This document shows, piece after piece, positions 24,088 through 32,653 of a stretch of 64,000 nt of DNA. The position numbers and the translations under genes were made by a program. The stretch covers positions 248,001-312,000 of the forward strand of contig JAJLPB010000003.1 in assembly GCA_025548565.1 (NCBI GenBank). The letters run 5' to 3'. The stretch is from Rugamonas sp. A1-17. Its GTDB lineage: Bacteria > Pseudomonadota > Gammaproteobacteria > Burkholderiales > Burkholderiaceae_D. The notes beneath the pieces were generated by a model. That model did not search any database, had not been told where the DNA came from, and worked only from the letters and a program-made list of their open reading frames with translations. The stretch's first letter is position 1. Every line of letters starts with the position of its first letter.

Positions 24088-25152
24088 ATGGCTTATCAAT
24101 CCGCTATCGCCGAATCCGACCTCGACGGCTTGTCCGTGCCCAGCGCGCCGCGCACGCGGGACGGCAAGTTCCGCAATCCGGTCAAGATGCACAAGATGGG
24201 CTTCATCCAGTCGCTGGGCGTCATGCTGCGCTTCGCCTTCGACAAACCCAGGGACACCGTGCCGCGCCAGGCCATTCCCGTTCATGCGATCACGCAGCAG
24301 CAGTTATTGGATGCTCCGGATCGCAGCCTGTTCCGCCTGGGACACTCGACGGTGCTGCTCAAGCTCAACGGCCATTTCTGGCTGACCGATCCGGTGTTTT
24401 CCGAGCGCGCGTCGCCGGTGCAGTGGGCCGGGCCGCAGCGTTTCCATGAGACGCCGATCAGCATCGAGGAGCTGCCGCCGGTCAAGGGCATCATCCTGTC
24501 GCACGACCATTACGACCATCTGGACTACGCCGCCGTGATGAAGCTGGCCGCCAAGACCGAGCATTTCATCACGCCGCTGGGCGTGGGCGACCGCTTGATC
24601 GGCTGGGGCATTCCGGCCGCCAAGGTGCGGCAGCTGAGCTGGTGGGAATCGGCCCATGTGGCAGGGCTGAGGCTGGTGGCGACGCCGGCGCAGCACTTTT
24701 CCGGCCGCAGCTTGAGCGACCGCAACAAGACGCTGTGGGCCTCGTTTGTGATCGAGGACCGCGATGTGAAGGTGTTTTTCAGCGGTGATAGCGGATATTT
24801 CGACGGTTTCAAGGAAATTGGCCGCCGCTATGGTCCGTTCGACCTGACCATGGTGGAGACTGGCGCCTATGATCCGCAATGGCCGGACGTGCACATGCAG
24901 CCGGAGGAATCGCTGCAGGCGCACATCGACCTGCGCGGCAAGGTGATGCTGCCGATCCATAACGGCACTTTCGATTTGTCGCTACACGCCTGGCACGACC
25001 CGTTCGACCGCATCCACGAACTGGCGGCGGAACGCCGGCTACCGCTGGCCACGCCTGAAATCGGCAAGGCGCTCGATATCCACCAGCCGCTGGCGGATGG
25101 CCGCTGGTGGGACGAGGTGAAGGCATTGGAAGCGGCGATGTCCGTCAGCTAA
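24088..25152 (+). CDS. Metallo-beta-lactamase-fold hydrolase (UlaG/NAPE-PLD-like)
   Basis: This 354-residue protein has the MBL metal motif SHDHYDHLD, GHSTVLLKL before the fold core, FSGDSGY for the bridging Asp, and PIHNGTF near the C-terminus for the last histidine. This arrangement matches the NAPE-PLD/UlaG-type branch, which hydrolyses phosphodiesters or lactones. Substrate unknown. The ATG at 24088 is used because GGAG lies at 24075-24078; a TTG at 24079 would be too close. It is controlled by the divergent TetR gene. A palindromic repeat cluster begins right after the stop. Confidence 0.86.
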   Translation: MAYQSAIAESDLDGLSVPSAPRTRDGKFRNPVKMHKMGFIQSLGVMLRFAFDKPRDTVPRQAIPVHAITQQQLLDAPDRSLFRLGHSTVLLKLNGHFWLTDPVFSERASPVQWAGPQRFHETPISIEELPPVKGIILSHDHYDHLDYAAVMKLAAKTEHFITPLGVGDRLIGWGIPAAKVRQLSWWESAHVAGLRLVATPAQHFSGRSLSDRNKTLWASFVIEDRDVKVFFSGDSGYFDGFKEIGRRYGPFDLTMVETGAYDPQWPDVHMQPEESLQAHIDLRGKVMLPIHNGTFDLSLHAWHDPFDRIHELAAERRLPLATPEIGKALDIHQPLADGRWWDEVKALEAAMSVS

Positions 25153-25323
25153 AACCGGTGGGGTCAAACCGGTGGGGTCAAGTCTGACATTCGGACACGA
25201 GCTATGCCGTAGGCGCGCGTCTACGGCAGAGCTCGTGTCCGAATGTCAGACTTGACCCCAATTTTACGGTTGAGCTCGTGTCCGAATGTCAGACTTGACC
25301 CCAATTAGGTGGGACCCCAATTA
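25153..25323. repeat. Palindromic repeat cluster (three arms of a dispersed element)
   Basis: One forward arm (25171-25203, containing GGGGTCAAGTCTGACATTCG) is followed by a short hairpin (TGCCGTAG/CTACGGCA) and a reversed arm (25229-25263). A second reversed arm follows at 25272-25307, and partial copies of GGTGGGGTC and ACCCCAATTA flank the array. The same arm builds the perfect inverted repeat at 34928-35022. The shape resembles REP-type elements mobilised by Y1 (RAYT) transposases, but no transposase gene is present in the window. Confidence 0.85.
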
Positions 25324-25662
25324 GGCGACGATGTTGATCAGCTTGCCGATGGTCTCGCCTTGGGCGTTGATCTGCGGCTTGGGCGGCGCGGTCAGGTCGG
25401 CCGGAAGCACTTGCTCGGCACGGGATGGTTTCTCTATTGCATTGTTCAGATTCGGGGCCGGCGTCGCCTTCAGCGGCGGCGCGGATGCCTGAGTGCTTTG
25501 TTGCTGGGTATCGCTCAGCGTCTGCTTATCCTTGGTCAGCTGCACGCGGCTTTGCTCCAGCCGGCTGGCGTCCTGGTTCACGCGCGACTGGTCCGTTTGC
25601 ACCTGCCTTTCGGCCTGTGCAATCGATGCCTGCAGCGCACTGACGGACGTTACGGAAGCCAC
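25321..25662 (-). CDS. Small coiled-coil hypothetical protein
   Basis: This 113-residue protein is not one I recognise. Residues about 8-55 are a Gln/Ser/Arg-rich heptad-like helix (SIAQAERQVQTDQSRVNQD and following). A Pro-rich linker and a short hydrophobic C-terminus (IGKLINIVA) complete it. There is no signal peptide. Its stop codon TAA is supplied by the edge of the palindromic repeat cluster. It is probably cytoplasmic; the coding assignment rests on length and composition only. Confidence 0.55.
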   Translation of the reverse strand: MASVTSVSALQASIAQAERQVQTDQSRVNQDASRLEQSRVQLTKDKQTLSDTQQQSTQASAPPLKATPAPNLNNAIEKPSRAEQVLPADLTAPPKPQINAQGETIGKLINIVA

Positions 25663-25794
25663 GGTCTAACTCCTAAGCAAGAATTCCAGGCATGGTAAGG
25701 CAGAATCGTATTGAGCACGATCAATTGAAGAGTAGGCCACAAAAACAAAAAAGGCAAGGCTGACTGCGCCTTGCCTGTGAGGGAGAGAGATTGT

Positions 25795-28269
25795 TTAGAA
25801 GCGGTACAGCACCGACGCTTCCCAGGTGCGGCCAAACAGCGGACGCGCGTTGATCGGTCCGGTGCCGCCGGCGGTCAGGCGGGAATTGCCTTCGGTCAGG
25901 CCCAGTTCGTTGTTGAGGTTGGTGCCGCTGAGGCGCACTTCGATCTTGTCGCCCAGCGAGAACAGCACGCCGGCGTCGATGGTGCGGTAGGACGGCAGGT
26001 ATTGCTGGTTGGCCTGGTCAGCCCAGCGCTCGCCGATCGAGGTGTAGGTGCCGTAGATCTTGGCCGAGTTGCCGTCGCCGAAAGGAATCCGGTAGGTCGG
26101 CGTGAAGCGGAACTGCAGCTTCGGCTGGCGCTGGACGGTTTTGCCGGCGGTCTGCGGATTGTCGCGGTATTCCGATTTCTGGTAGTCGCCGGTCAAGGCC
26201 AGTTGCAGGTTTTCGATCGGGCGCACGGCCAGTTCGAATTCCAGGCCGTTGCCTTTGGAGCCGCTGATCGAGTGCAGCTCGCGCCCGTCGGCCAGGATCT
26301 GCGTGAACGCGATGCCGTCGAATTCCGTGTGGAAGGCGTTGATGTAGGCGCTGTACAGCTGGGTCGCGGTCTTGAAGCCGATTTCGTACTGGCTGACTTT
26401 CGGCGTCGGCAGGATGCTGCGGTCGTTGGCGGTCTGCTGGTTGCCGGCGCCGCGCAGGTCGTCGAACGAGATGAAGGTGTGGCCACGGTTGGCGCGCACG
26501 AACACGGCCGTATCCTTGGCCAGCTTGTAGTTGCCGCCGATGGTGAAGGAGTTGGCGCTGTCGGTGCGGCTCAGGTAGGTGTTGGAGCCGTCCGGCATCG
26601 AGGTGCCGTTGTTGTACACGGTCAGCGGATTGTTGTCGGTGTCGGCCGAAGTCAGGTTGGAGATCGTGCCGCTGATCTTCTGCTGTTCATGGCGCATGCC
26701 GAAGTCGACCTTGATGCGGTCGTTGACTTTCCACTCGTCCGAGATGAAGCCGGCGGTGTTGCGGCCGTCGTATGAGGCGACCGGCGCGTAGAACACATTG
26801 CCGTCGGTGCCGTTCTTCGACACGACCACGCCGTTGTTCAGGGTCACGTTGATCAGGCTGGCTTGCGGCACGGCCGACATCAGATGGCTGTTGCCCAGGT
26901 ACCAGACGTCATGCGACGAATAGTCGGCGAAGTAGCCGCCCACGGTGAGCGTGTGGCCGTGGCCGATATCCTTGCTGACGCGCAGTTCGTCCGTAAACGA
27001 TTTTAATTGTTTTTCCACCGACCAAAGGCCGGCCTGCACCACCTGTTGGTTGCCGTCGACCGCGCCGCCGTGCACATAGGTGGCGGTGCCGGCCGTGGCC
27101 AGCTTACCGCCGGCCGCCGCGACCGTGGCCGCGTTGCCGTTGGCCGAGGCGATCGCCGCGTTCAGATAGTCGTTCATCGACAGCGGGTTGTTACCGGTGA
27201 ACATGGCGTTGGTGTTGAGGTCGCCGTCGAAGCGGTTGAACTTGTTCGATACGCTCCACTCGCCGATCTTCTGGTCGAAGTCCGCGCCGAACACGGTGGC
27301 CTTCAGGCCGCGCCCGTCCGCCAGGTCGCGGTTGAGCGTCTTGCCGGGCGCCGCTTCGATGGTGAAGTTGCGCATCTCGCCGCTCATCAGTGTGCCGGTC
27401 AGCGGATTGAAGCCGGGGAATCCCGAGATCGTGTGGCCGCCGTTGCTGGAGATCAGCGGCACGCCGGTGTAGAAGGCGTTCTTGTCGTCGGTGCTGCGGA
27501 CGTACATGGTCAGCTTGCCGTCGTCGAGCTTGCGGGTCAGCGTGGCGGTCAGCTGATGGCCGTCGTCGGCCGGGAAGCCGGCGTCGCGCACGCCATCGGT
27601 CTTGCGGTAGAAGCCGCCGACCGAGCCGTACCAGCCGTCGCTGATTTTGCCGCCGTAGAACATGTCGACGCGGCGCAGGCTGCCGGTGCCGGTGGTGAAG
27701 CGCACCGAGCCTTCCGGCGTGTCGCTGCCTTCCTTCAGGATGAAGTTCATCGTCGCGCCGGGCTGGGCGTTGGACCAGATGGTGGACGGGCCGCCGCGCA
27801 GCACTTCAACGCGCTCGACCGTGTCGTCCAGGCGGAAGGCCGACGAACCTTCGAAGAATGACAGCGTCGGCGGCGGGAAGATCGGATTGCCCATCAGCTG
27901 CACCGAGACGAAGGGCGAATCGCTGCCCGACGGGAAGCCGCGCACCTCGATGTTGGCGCCGGACTGACCACCGGTCGATTCCGCATACACGCCCGGCACG
28001 ATTTTCATGATGTCGGCGGTGCTGCTCGGCGAGGCTTGCTTGAGTTGTTCTTCGGTGGCGGTGGTGATCGAGAAGGCCGAGTCGACCTTGCGCACGCCGC
28101 GCGCCGAGGCCACGCCGGTGACGACCACTTGCTGGACTTCGGCGGCGACTTCCTTGGTGGCGGCAGGTTCGGTGGGGGCGGCGCTCTGGGCTTGCGCGGC
28201 GGTCTGGTTGACGAGCGTGAGGACGGCAGCCGTGACTGCGGATAACAAGAACGGATTCTGGCTTTTCAT
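25795..28269 (-). CDS. TonB-dependent receptor, probable alpha-glucoside uptake
   Basis: This 824-residue protein has a signal peptide ending AQA and a TonB-box-like stretch (VQQVVVTGVASARG). Its plug domain contains ADIMKIVPGVYAESTGG and RVEVLRGGPSTIWSNAQPG. A 22-strand-type barrel ends in VLYRF with the terminal Phe needed for outer-membrane insertion. The plug resembles the FecA/siderophore-like layout, but the divergent LacI regulator and nearby GH65 phosphorylase favour a sugar. Two tandem LacI-like operators lie 124 bp upstream. An iron-chelate substrate cannot be excluded. Confidence 0.85.
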   Translation of the reverse strand: MKSQNPFLLSAVTAAVLTLVNQTAAQAQSAAPTEPAATKEVAAEVQQVVVTGVASARGVRKVDSAFSITTATEEQLKQASPSSTADIMKIVPGVYAESTGGQSGANIEVRGFPSGSDSPFVSVQLMGNPIFPPPTLSFFEGSSAFRLDDTVERVEVLRGGPSTIWSNAQPGATMNFILKEGSDTPEGSVRFTTGTGSLRRVDMFYGGKISDGWYGSVGGFYRKTDGVRDAGFPADDGHQLTATLTRKLDDGKLTMYVRSTDDKNAFYTGVPLISSNGGHTISGFPGFNPLTGTLMSGEMRNFTIEAAPGKTLNRDLADGRGLKATVFGADFDQKIGEWSVSNKFNRFDGDLNTNAMFTGNNPLSMNDYLNAAIASANGNAATVAAAGGKLATAGTATYVHGGAVDGNQQVVQAGLWSVEKQLKSFTDELRVSKDIGHGHTLTVGGYFADYSSHDVWYLGNSHLMSAVPQASLINVTLNNGVVVSKNGTDGNVFYAPVASYDGRNTAGFISDEWKVNDRIKVDFGMRHEQQKISGTISNLTSADTDNNPLTVYNNGTSMPDGSNTYLSRTDSANSFTIGGNYKLAKDTAVFVRANRGHTFISFDDLRGAGNQQTANDRSILPTPKVSQYEIGFKTATQLYSAYINAFHTEFDGIAFTQILADGRELHSISGSKGNGLEFELAVRPIENLQLALTGDYQKSEYRDNPQTAGKTVQRQPKLQFRFTPTYRIPFGDGNSAKIYGTYTSIGERWADQANQQYLPSYRTIDAGVLFSLGDKIEVRLSGTNLNNELGLTEGNSRLTAGGTGPINARPLFGRTWEASVLYRF

Positions 28270-28392
28270 GTGGTCTGTGCTTTCTTATGGTGTAAATCGT
28301 CTCCTGGACGGCGCGCCACCAGCAAAAACAGCCTGCGGTAGTTCCATCCCCATCTTCCACGATTCGTGAAGATGGGCCATTGAAACAAGAAA

Positions 28393-28427
28393 TGATATCG
28401 ATGTCAATCGAAATGTTATCGATGTCA
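28393..28427. promoter_or_regulatory. Tandem LacI-type operators between TonB receptor and lacI gene
   Basis: TGATATCGATGTCA (28393-28406) and TGTTATCGATGTCA (28414-28427) are related imperfect palindromes centred on ATCGAT. Their centres are 21 bp apart, i.e. two helical turns, so two dimers would lie on the same DNA face. The position suits control of both divergent genes by the LacI protein at 28499. Confidence 0.65.
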
Positions 28428-28498
28428 TTTTTCGCGACAAACGAAAATTTTCTGTCATAATGCGTGCGCACACCCTGTTTCCAACCTATGAGCGATCA

Positions 28499-29506
28499 AT
28501 GCCTTCGAATAAGTCTGTAGCCCGCAAAGCCGAAACAGCATTGACGATGGAGGACCTGGCCAAGCTGGCCGGTGTCTCCAAGATCACCGTTTCACGCGCC
28601 CTGCGCGACAGTCCGCTGGTGACGGCGGAGACGCGGGAGAAGATCCGCACCTTGGCGAACGAGCAGGGTTACCGTTTCAATGTGAGCGCGCGCAATCTGC
28701 GCATGGGCCGCAGTTATTCGGTGGCGGTGGTGGTGGAAATGACACCCGTGCGCGGCCGGCCGATGTCCGACCCGTATCCGCTGGAGCTGTTGGGTGGGAT
28801 CACGCAGGAGCTGACCACGGCCGGCTACAGCGTGGTGCTGACCTCCAAGCAGTTGATGAACACCGCGCCGGTGCAGGGCGCCGACGGTTTGATCCTGCTG
28901 GGACAAGGCTCGCACGGCGAAGCGGTGCGCACCTTGCAGCAGACCGGCATGCCGCTGGTGGTGTGGGGCGCGCCGGAAGCCGATACCGACTACATCGTGG
29001 TCGGCTCGGATAACAGAAAGGGCGGCATCAGCGCCGCCGAGCGCTTCATCGCGCAGGGCCGGCAGAAGCTGGTGTTCCTGGGCGACGTCGATCACGCCGA
29101 GGTGCAGGAACGCTGCGCCGGCTTCATCGACGCGATGGGCGGGCGGGCGACGGTGCACATCATCCGTCCCAAGGCCTTCACCTTCGAGGCGGGCTTCGAC
29201 AGCATCTCGGCGCTGTTGAAAAAGAAGGGCGCCATATTCGACGGCGTGTTTGCCGCTAGTGACTTGCTGGCCATGGGCGCGATCCGCGCGCTGGCCGAGA
29301 AGAATTTGCGGGTGCCGGAGAATGTCTCCGTCATCGGCTACGACGATACGCCCGGCGCGGCCAGTTTCGTGCCGCCGCTGACCAGCGTGCACCAGTATCT
29401 GCGCGACGGCGGCGTATTGTTGGCCAAGAAGATGTTGGGCTTGATCGAAGGCCAGCCGGTGGCGTCCGAAATGCTGCCGACCACCTTGATGGTACGCCAG
29501 ACCTAG
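28499..29506 (+). CDS. LacI-family transcriptional regulator (alpha-glucoside locus)
   Basis: This 335-residue protein has the LacI helix-turn-helix and hinge (LAKLAGVSKITVSRALRDSP) within its first 60 residues. A periplasmic-binding-protein-like sensor domain follows, with the C-terminal block SVIGYDDTPGA. It is divergent from the TonB receptor and sits 88 bp before the GH65 gene, so it probably regulates both. The ATG at 28499 is used; an in-frame ATG at 28460 adds 13 residues before the DNA-binding domain, and neither has a strong ribosome site. Confidence 0.87.
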   Translation: MPSNKSVARKAETALTMEDLAKLAGVSKITVSRALRDSPLVTAETREKIRTLANEQGYRFNVSARNLRMGRSYSVAVVVEMTPVRGRPMSDPYPLELLGGITQELTTAGYSVVLTSKQLMNTAPVQGADGLILLGQGSHGEAVRTLQQTGMPLVVWGAPEADTDYIVVGSDNRKGGISAAERFIAQGRQKLVFLGDVDHAEVQERCAGFIDAMGGRATVHIIRPKAFTFEAGFDSISALLKKKGAIFDGVFAASDLLAMGAIRALAEKNLRVPENVSVIGYDDTPGAASFVPPLTSVHQYLRDGGVLLAKKMLGLIEGQPVASEMLPTTLMVRQT

Positions 29507-29556
29507 TTTCCCCCTGAAATAAGCTGAAAACCTCGAAAAACCAGCTTTTTTCAAAA

Positions 29557-29572
29557 TTCAAACCGCTTTGAA
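29557..29572. promoter_or_regulatory. Candidate LacI-type operator before the GH65 gene
   Basis: TTCAAACCGCTTTGAA has 6-bp inverted arms around a CG-containing centre. It lies 22 bp before the likely GTG start at 29595. The sequence differs from the operators at 28393-28427, so a different LacI protein, for example the one at 33933, may bind it. Confidence 0.45.
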
Positions 29573-29594
29573 TCGCATTTTTAAGGAATACGCT

Positions 29595-31919
29595 GTGCAA
29601 CAACACACCTATCCCCTCGAAGCCTGGTGCATCCGCGAGACCAGTTTCGACACCGACTCCCACTTCCTCGACGAGACCCTGTTCGCTTTGGGGAACGGCT
29701 ACATCGGCCTGCGCGGCACCGGCGAGGAGGGCTACAGCGGCCCGGCCGGCACCTCGCTCGATGGCACCTACCTGAACGGCTTCTACGAATCGGAGCCGAT
29801 CCAGTATCCGGAGGCGGCCTACGGCCTGGCCAAGGTGAACCAGTTCATGCTGAACGTGCCGAACGCGAAGGGCATCGAGCTGTGGCTGGAGGACGAGCGC
29901 TTCGATTTGCTCACCGGCACCGTGCGGTCGTACGAGCGGGTGCTGGACTTCCGCACCGGCGTGTTGACGCGCACCGTGGAGTGGACCTCGCCGCAGGGCC
30001 GCAGCGTGAAGGTGCGCAGCCGCCGCCTGGTGTGCTTCGAGAACAAGCATCTGTTCGCGATCGAGTTCGAGGTGACGCCGCTGAACTTCGCGGGCCGCGT
30101 GCGGCTGGTGTCGTCGCTCGACGGCGCGGTGAAGAACCAGGAGGCGGGCGACGATCCGCGCGTGGGTTCGGCGGTGTCGGGCCAGTCGCTGCACATGGTG
30201 GGGCATGAGCAGAATATCGGCTTCGCGGCGCTGGTGCAGCGCACGCACAACAGCGGCTTCATGCTGGTCAGCGCCACCGATACCGAATTGACGGGTGCCG
30301 ATGCGACCATCGAGATCGCGCAGGTGGAGCAGCGCCTCACGCAGACGTATGAGGTGCAGGCGCAGGCGGGCCAGCGCATCGCGCTGACCAAGTACGGCAG
30401 CTATTTCTCGTCGCGCGACTACGCCGAGGCGGAGCTGATGTGGCGCAGCAAAGACACGCTGGCCACCGCGAAAGCGGGCGGCTTCGAAGACCTGCGCCTG
30501 GCGCAGGAACAGTACCTTGCCGATTTCTGGCAGCAGGCCGACGTGCAGATCGCCGGCGACGACGCGCTCCAGCAAGGCATCCACTTCAACCAGTTCCACC
30601 TGCTGCAATCGGTGGGCCGCGACGGCAAGACCAACATCTCCGCCAAGGGCGTGACGGGCGAGGGCTACGAAGGCCACTATTTCTGGGACACGGAAATCTA
30701 CATCTTCCCGTTCTTCCTGTATTCGAAGCCGGAGATCGCCCGCAAGCTGCTGGAGTACCGCTACGCCGGCCTGCCGAAGGCGCGTGAGCGCGCACGCCAG
30801 ATGTCGCATGCGACCGGCGCGCTGTACCCGTGGCGCACCATCGCCGGCGACGAGTGCTCCGCCTACTTCCCGGCGGGGACGGCGCAGTATCACATCAACG
30901 CCGATATCGCCTACTCCATCAAGCTGTACATGGAAGCGACCGATGATCAAGAATACCTCGTCAAGCACGGCGCGGAAATCGTGATGGAGACGGCGCGCAT
31001 CTGGATGGGCATCGGCAGCTACGACCGCGAAGGACGCTTCTGCATCAACCAGGTGACGGGGCCGGACGAATACACGGCGCTGGTCAACAACAACTACTAC
31101 ACCAACGCGATGGCGCAAATGCACCTGAACTTCGCGGCCTCCATCGCGGAGCAGCTGCAGGCACAGGCGCCGTCGGAGTTTGCGCGCATCGCCGCCGCCA
31201 CGGTACTGGATGCGGGCGAGCCAGCCGCATGGCGCCGCGCCGCGTCGCTGATGAATCTTCCCTATGACGACGCGCTGCAAATCCACGCGCAGGACGACAG
31301 CTTCCTGTCCAAGAAGGTGTGGGATTTCGCCAACACGCCGAAGGAAAACTATCCGCTGCTGCTGAACTACCACCCGATGGTGATCTACCGCCATCAGGTC
31401 TGCAAGCAGGCGGACGTGGTGCTGGCGCTGCTGCTGCTGTCCGACCAGTTCACGCTGGAGGACAAGCGCCGCGACTTCGATTACTACGAGGCGGTGACGA
31501 CGCACGATTCCTCGCTGTCGTCCTGCATCTTCAGCATCATCGCGGCGGAGGTGGGCTATCAGGACAAGGCCTACGACTACTTCATGGAGACCGCGCGCCT
31601 CGACCTGGACGACACGCACGGCAACACGCACTACGGCGTGCACACGGCGGCGATGGCCGGTACGTGGATGGGCGTGGCGTATGGCTTCGCGGGCATGCGC
31701 GTGGTGGCTGGCGATCTGCACTTCGCCCCATCGCTGCCGAAGCAGTGGCAGCACTACACATTCAAGATTCATTTCAAAGGCGCGCTGCTGGAGGTGCACG
31801 TGGAGCCGGGCCGCGCGGACTATCGCCTGCTGCAAGGCGAGTCGCTGCACTTTACCCACGGCGGCGAGCCTGTCGCACTGACGCTGTCGCAACCGACGCA
31901 ATCGAGGAGCTTTGCATGA
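29595..31919 (+). CDS. GH65 family glycosyl hydrolase (maltose/related alpha-glucoside phosphorylase)
   Basis: This 774-residue protein shows GH65 landmarks: GNGYIGLRGTGEEG near the N-terminus, GHYFWDTEIY, PWRTIAGDE, the catalytic-acid segment TGPDEYTALVNNN, and the phosphate-site segment TTHDSSLS. The family splits alpha-glucosidic disaccharides with phosphate, releasing beta-glucose-1-phosphate. The overlapping beta-phosphoglucomutase gene fits that product. Length is normal. The GTG at 29595 is chosen because AAGGA lies 7 bp before it; a TTG at 29568 lies inside the candidate operator. Whether the substrate is maltose, trehalose, kojibiose or nigerose cannot be told from sequence alone. 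Confidence 0.9.
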   Translation: MQQHTYPLEAWCIRETSFDTDSHFLDETLFALGNGYIGLRGTGEEGYSGPAGTSLDGTYLNGFYESEPIQYPEAAYGLAKVNQFMLNVPNAKGIELWLEDERFDLLTGTVRSYERVLDFRTGVLTRTVEWTSPQGRSVKVRSRRLVCFENKHLFAIEFEVTPLNFAGRVRLVSSLDGAVKNQEAGDDPRVGSAVSGQSLHMVGHEQNIGFAALVQRTHNSGFMLVSATDTELTGADATIEIAQVEQRLTQTYEVQAQAGQRIALTKYGSYFSSRDYAEAELMWRSKDTLATAKAGGFEDLRLAQEQYLADFWQQADVQIAGDDALQQGIHFNQFHLLQSVGRDGKTNISAKGVTGEGYEGHYFWDTEIYIFPFFLYSKPEIARKLLEYRYAGLPKARERARQMSHATGALYPWRTIAGDECSAYFPAGTAQYHINADIAYSIKLYMEATDDQEYLVKHGAEIVMETARIWMGIGSYDREGRFCINQVTGPDEYTALVNNNYYTNAMAQMHLNFAASIAEQLQAQAPSEFARIAAATVLDAGEPAAWRRAASLMNLPYDDALQIHAQDDSFLSKKVWDFANTPKENYPLLLNYHPMVIYRHQVCKQADVVLALLLLSDQFTLEDKRRDFDYYEAVTTHDSSLSSCIFSIIAAEVGYQDKAYDYFMETARLDLDDTHGNTHYGVHTAAMAGTWMGVAYGFAGMRVVAGDLHFAPSLPKQWQHYTFKIHFKGALLEVHVEPGRADYRLLQGESLHFTHGGEPVALTLSQPTQSRSFA

Positions 31920-32557
31920 GCCGCTTTAAAGCCGTAATCTTTGATCTGGACGGCGTGATCACCGATACCGCCCACTATCACTACCTGGCGTGGAAGCGCC
32001 TGGCGGAATCGCAGGGCGTACACTTCGACCACGCCTTCAACGAGAACCTGAAGGGCATTGACCGTATGGGATCGCTGGACCTGATCCTGGCGTCATCCAA
32101 GCGGACGTACACTGCGGAGGAAAAGCTGGCGTTGGCCGACGAGAAGAACCGCCACTACCAGGAGCTGATCGCCACCATGTCGTCGGCCGATCTGCTGCCG
32201 GGCGCGGTGCGGGCGCTGGACGTGGTGCGCGCGGCGGGCTTGCGCATCGGCCTGGCGTCGGTCAGCAAGAACGCCTTTACGGTGCTGGGTCGCCTGGGCA
32301 TCACCGATAAATTCGACTACGTGGTCGACGCGGCGACCATCGCGCGCGGCAAGCCGGACCCGGAGATTTTCCTGAAGGCGGCGCGGGAGCTGGGTGTGGC
32401 GCCGCAGGACTGCCTGGGTGTGGAGGACGCGGTGGCGGGCGTGGCGTCGATCAAGGCGGCCGGGATGTTCGCGCTGGGGATAGGCCATCCCTTTGTGCTG
32501 ACCCAGGCCGACGTGGTGATCACGAGCCTGAACGACTTCAATCTCGAATCATATTAA
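31916..32557 (+). CDS. pgmB: Beta-phosphoglucomutase
   Basis: This 213-residue HAD-superfamily protein has the nucleophile motif FDLDGVITDTA, a helical cap containing LKGIDRMGSLDLIL, SVSKNA (motif II), and the metal motif GVEDAVAG. These are the hallmarks of beta-phosphoglucomutase, which converts beta-glucose-1-phosphate to glucose-6-phosphate. The ATG overlaps the GH65 stop (ATGA), so the two enzymes of the phosphorolysis pathway are translationally coupled. Confidence 0.92.
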   Translation: MSRFKAVIFDLDGVITDTAHYHYLAWKRLAESQGVHFDHAFNENLKGIDRMGSLDLILASSKRTYTAEEKLALADEKNRHYQELIATMSSADLLPGAVRALDVVRAAGLRIGLASVSKNAFTVLGRLGITDKFDYVVDAATIARGKPDPEIFLKAARELGVAPQDCLGVEDAVAGVASIKAAGMFALGIGHPFVLTQADVVITSLNDFNLESY

Positions 32558-32568
32558 TACCGTGCCGC

Positions 32569-32620
32569 TCCCGCGCAGGCGGGAGTCCATACGCCGCATG
32601 GATTCCCGCCTGCGCGGGAA
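32569..32620. repeat. Dispersed palindromic repeat (intergenic hairpin)
   Basis: Arm 32569-32590 (core TCCCGCGCAGGCGGGA) pairs with the reverse complement ending at 32620 around a short loop. Each arm is itself palindromic. A related copy lies at 41716-41785. It sits between pgmB and the MFS gene and may attenuate transcription or stabilise the upstream message. Confidence 0.8.
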
Positions 32621-32653
32621 TGACATGGAGGCCATAAAAATAATGGAGACAGT

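Noticed and set aside
25153..25323. CRISPR array
   Set aside because: Repeats are inverted rather than regularly spaced direct repeats, and there are no unique spacers or cas genes.
29331..31901. Long minus-strand open frame opposite the GH65 gene
   Set aside because: Same antisense-shadow composition; no motif or ribosome site, and the GH65 gene is unambiguous.
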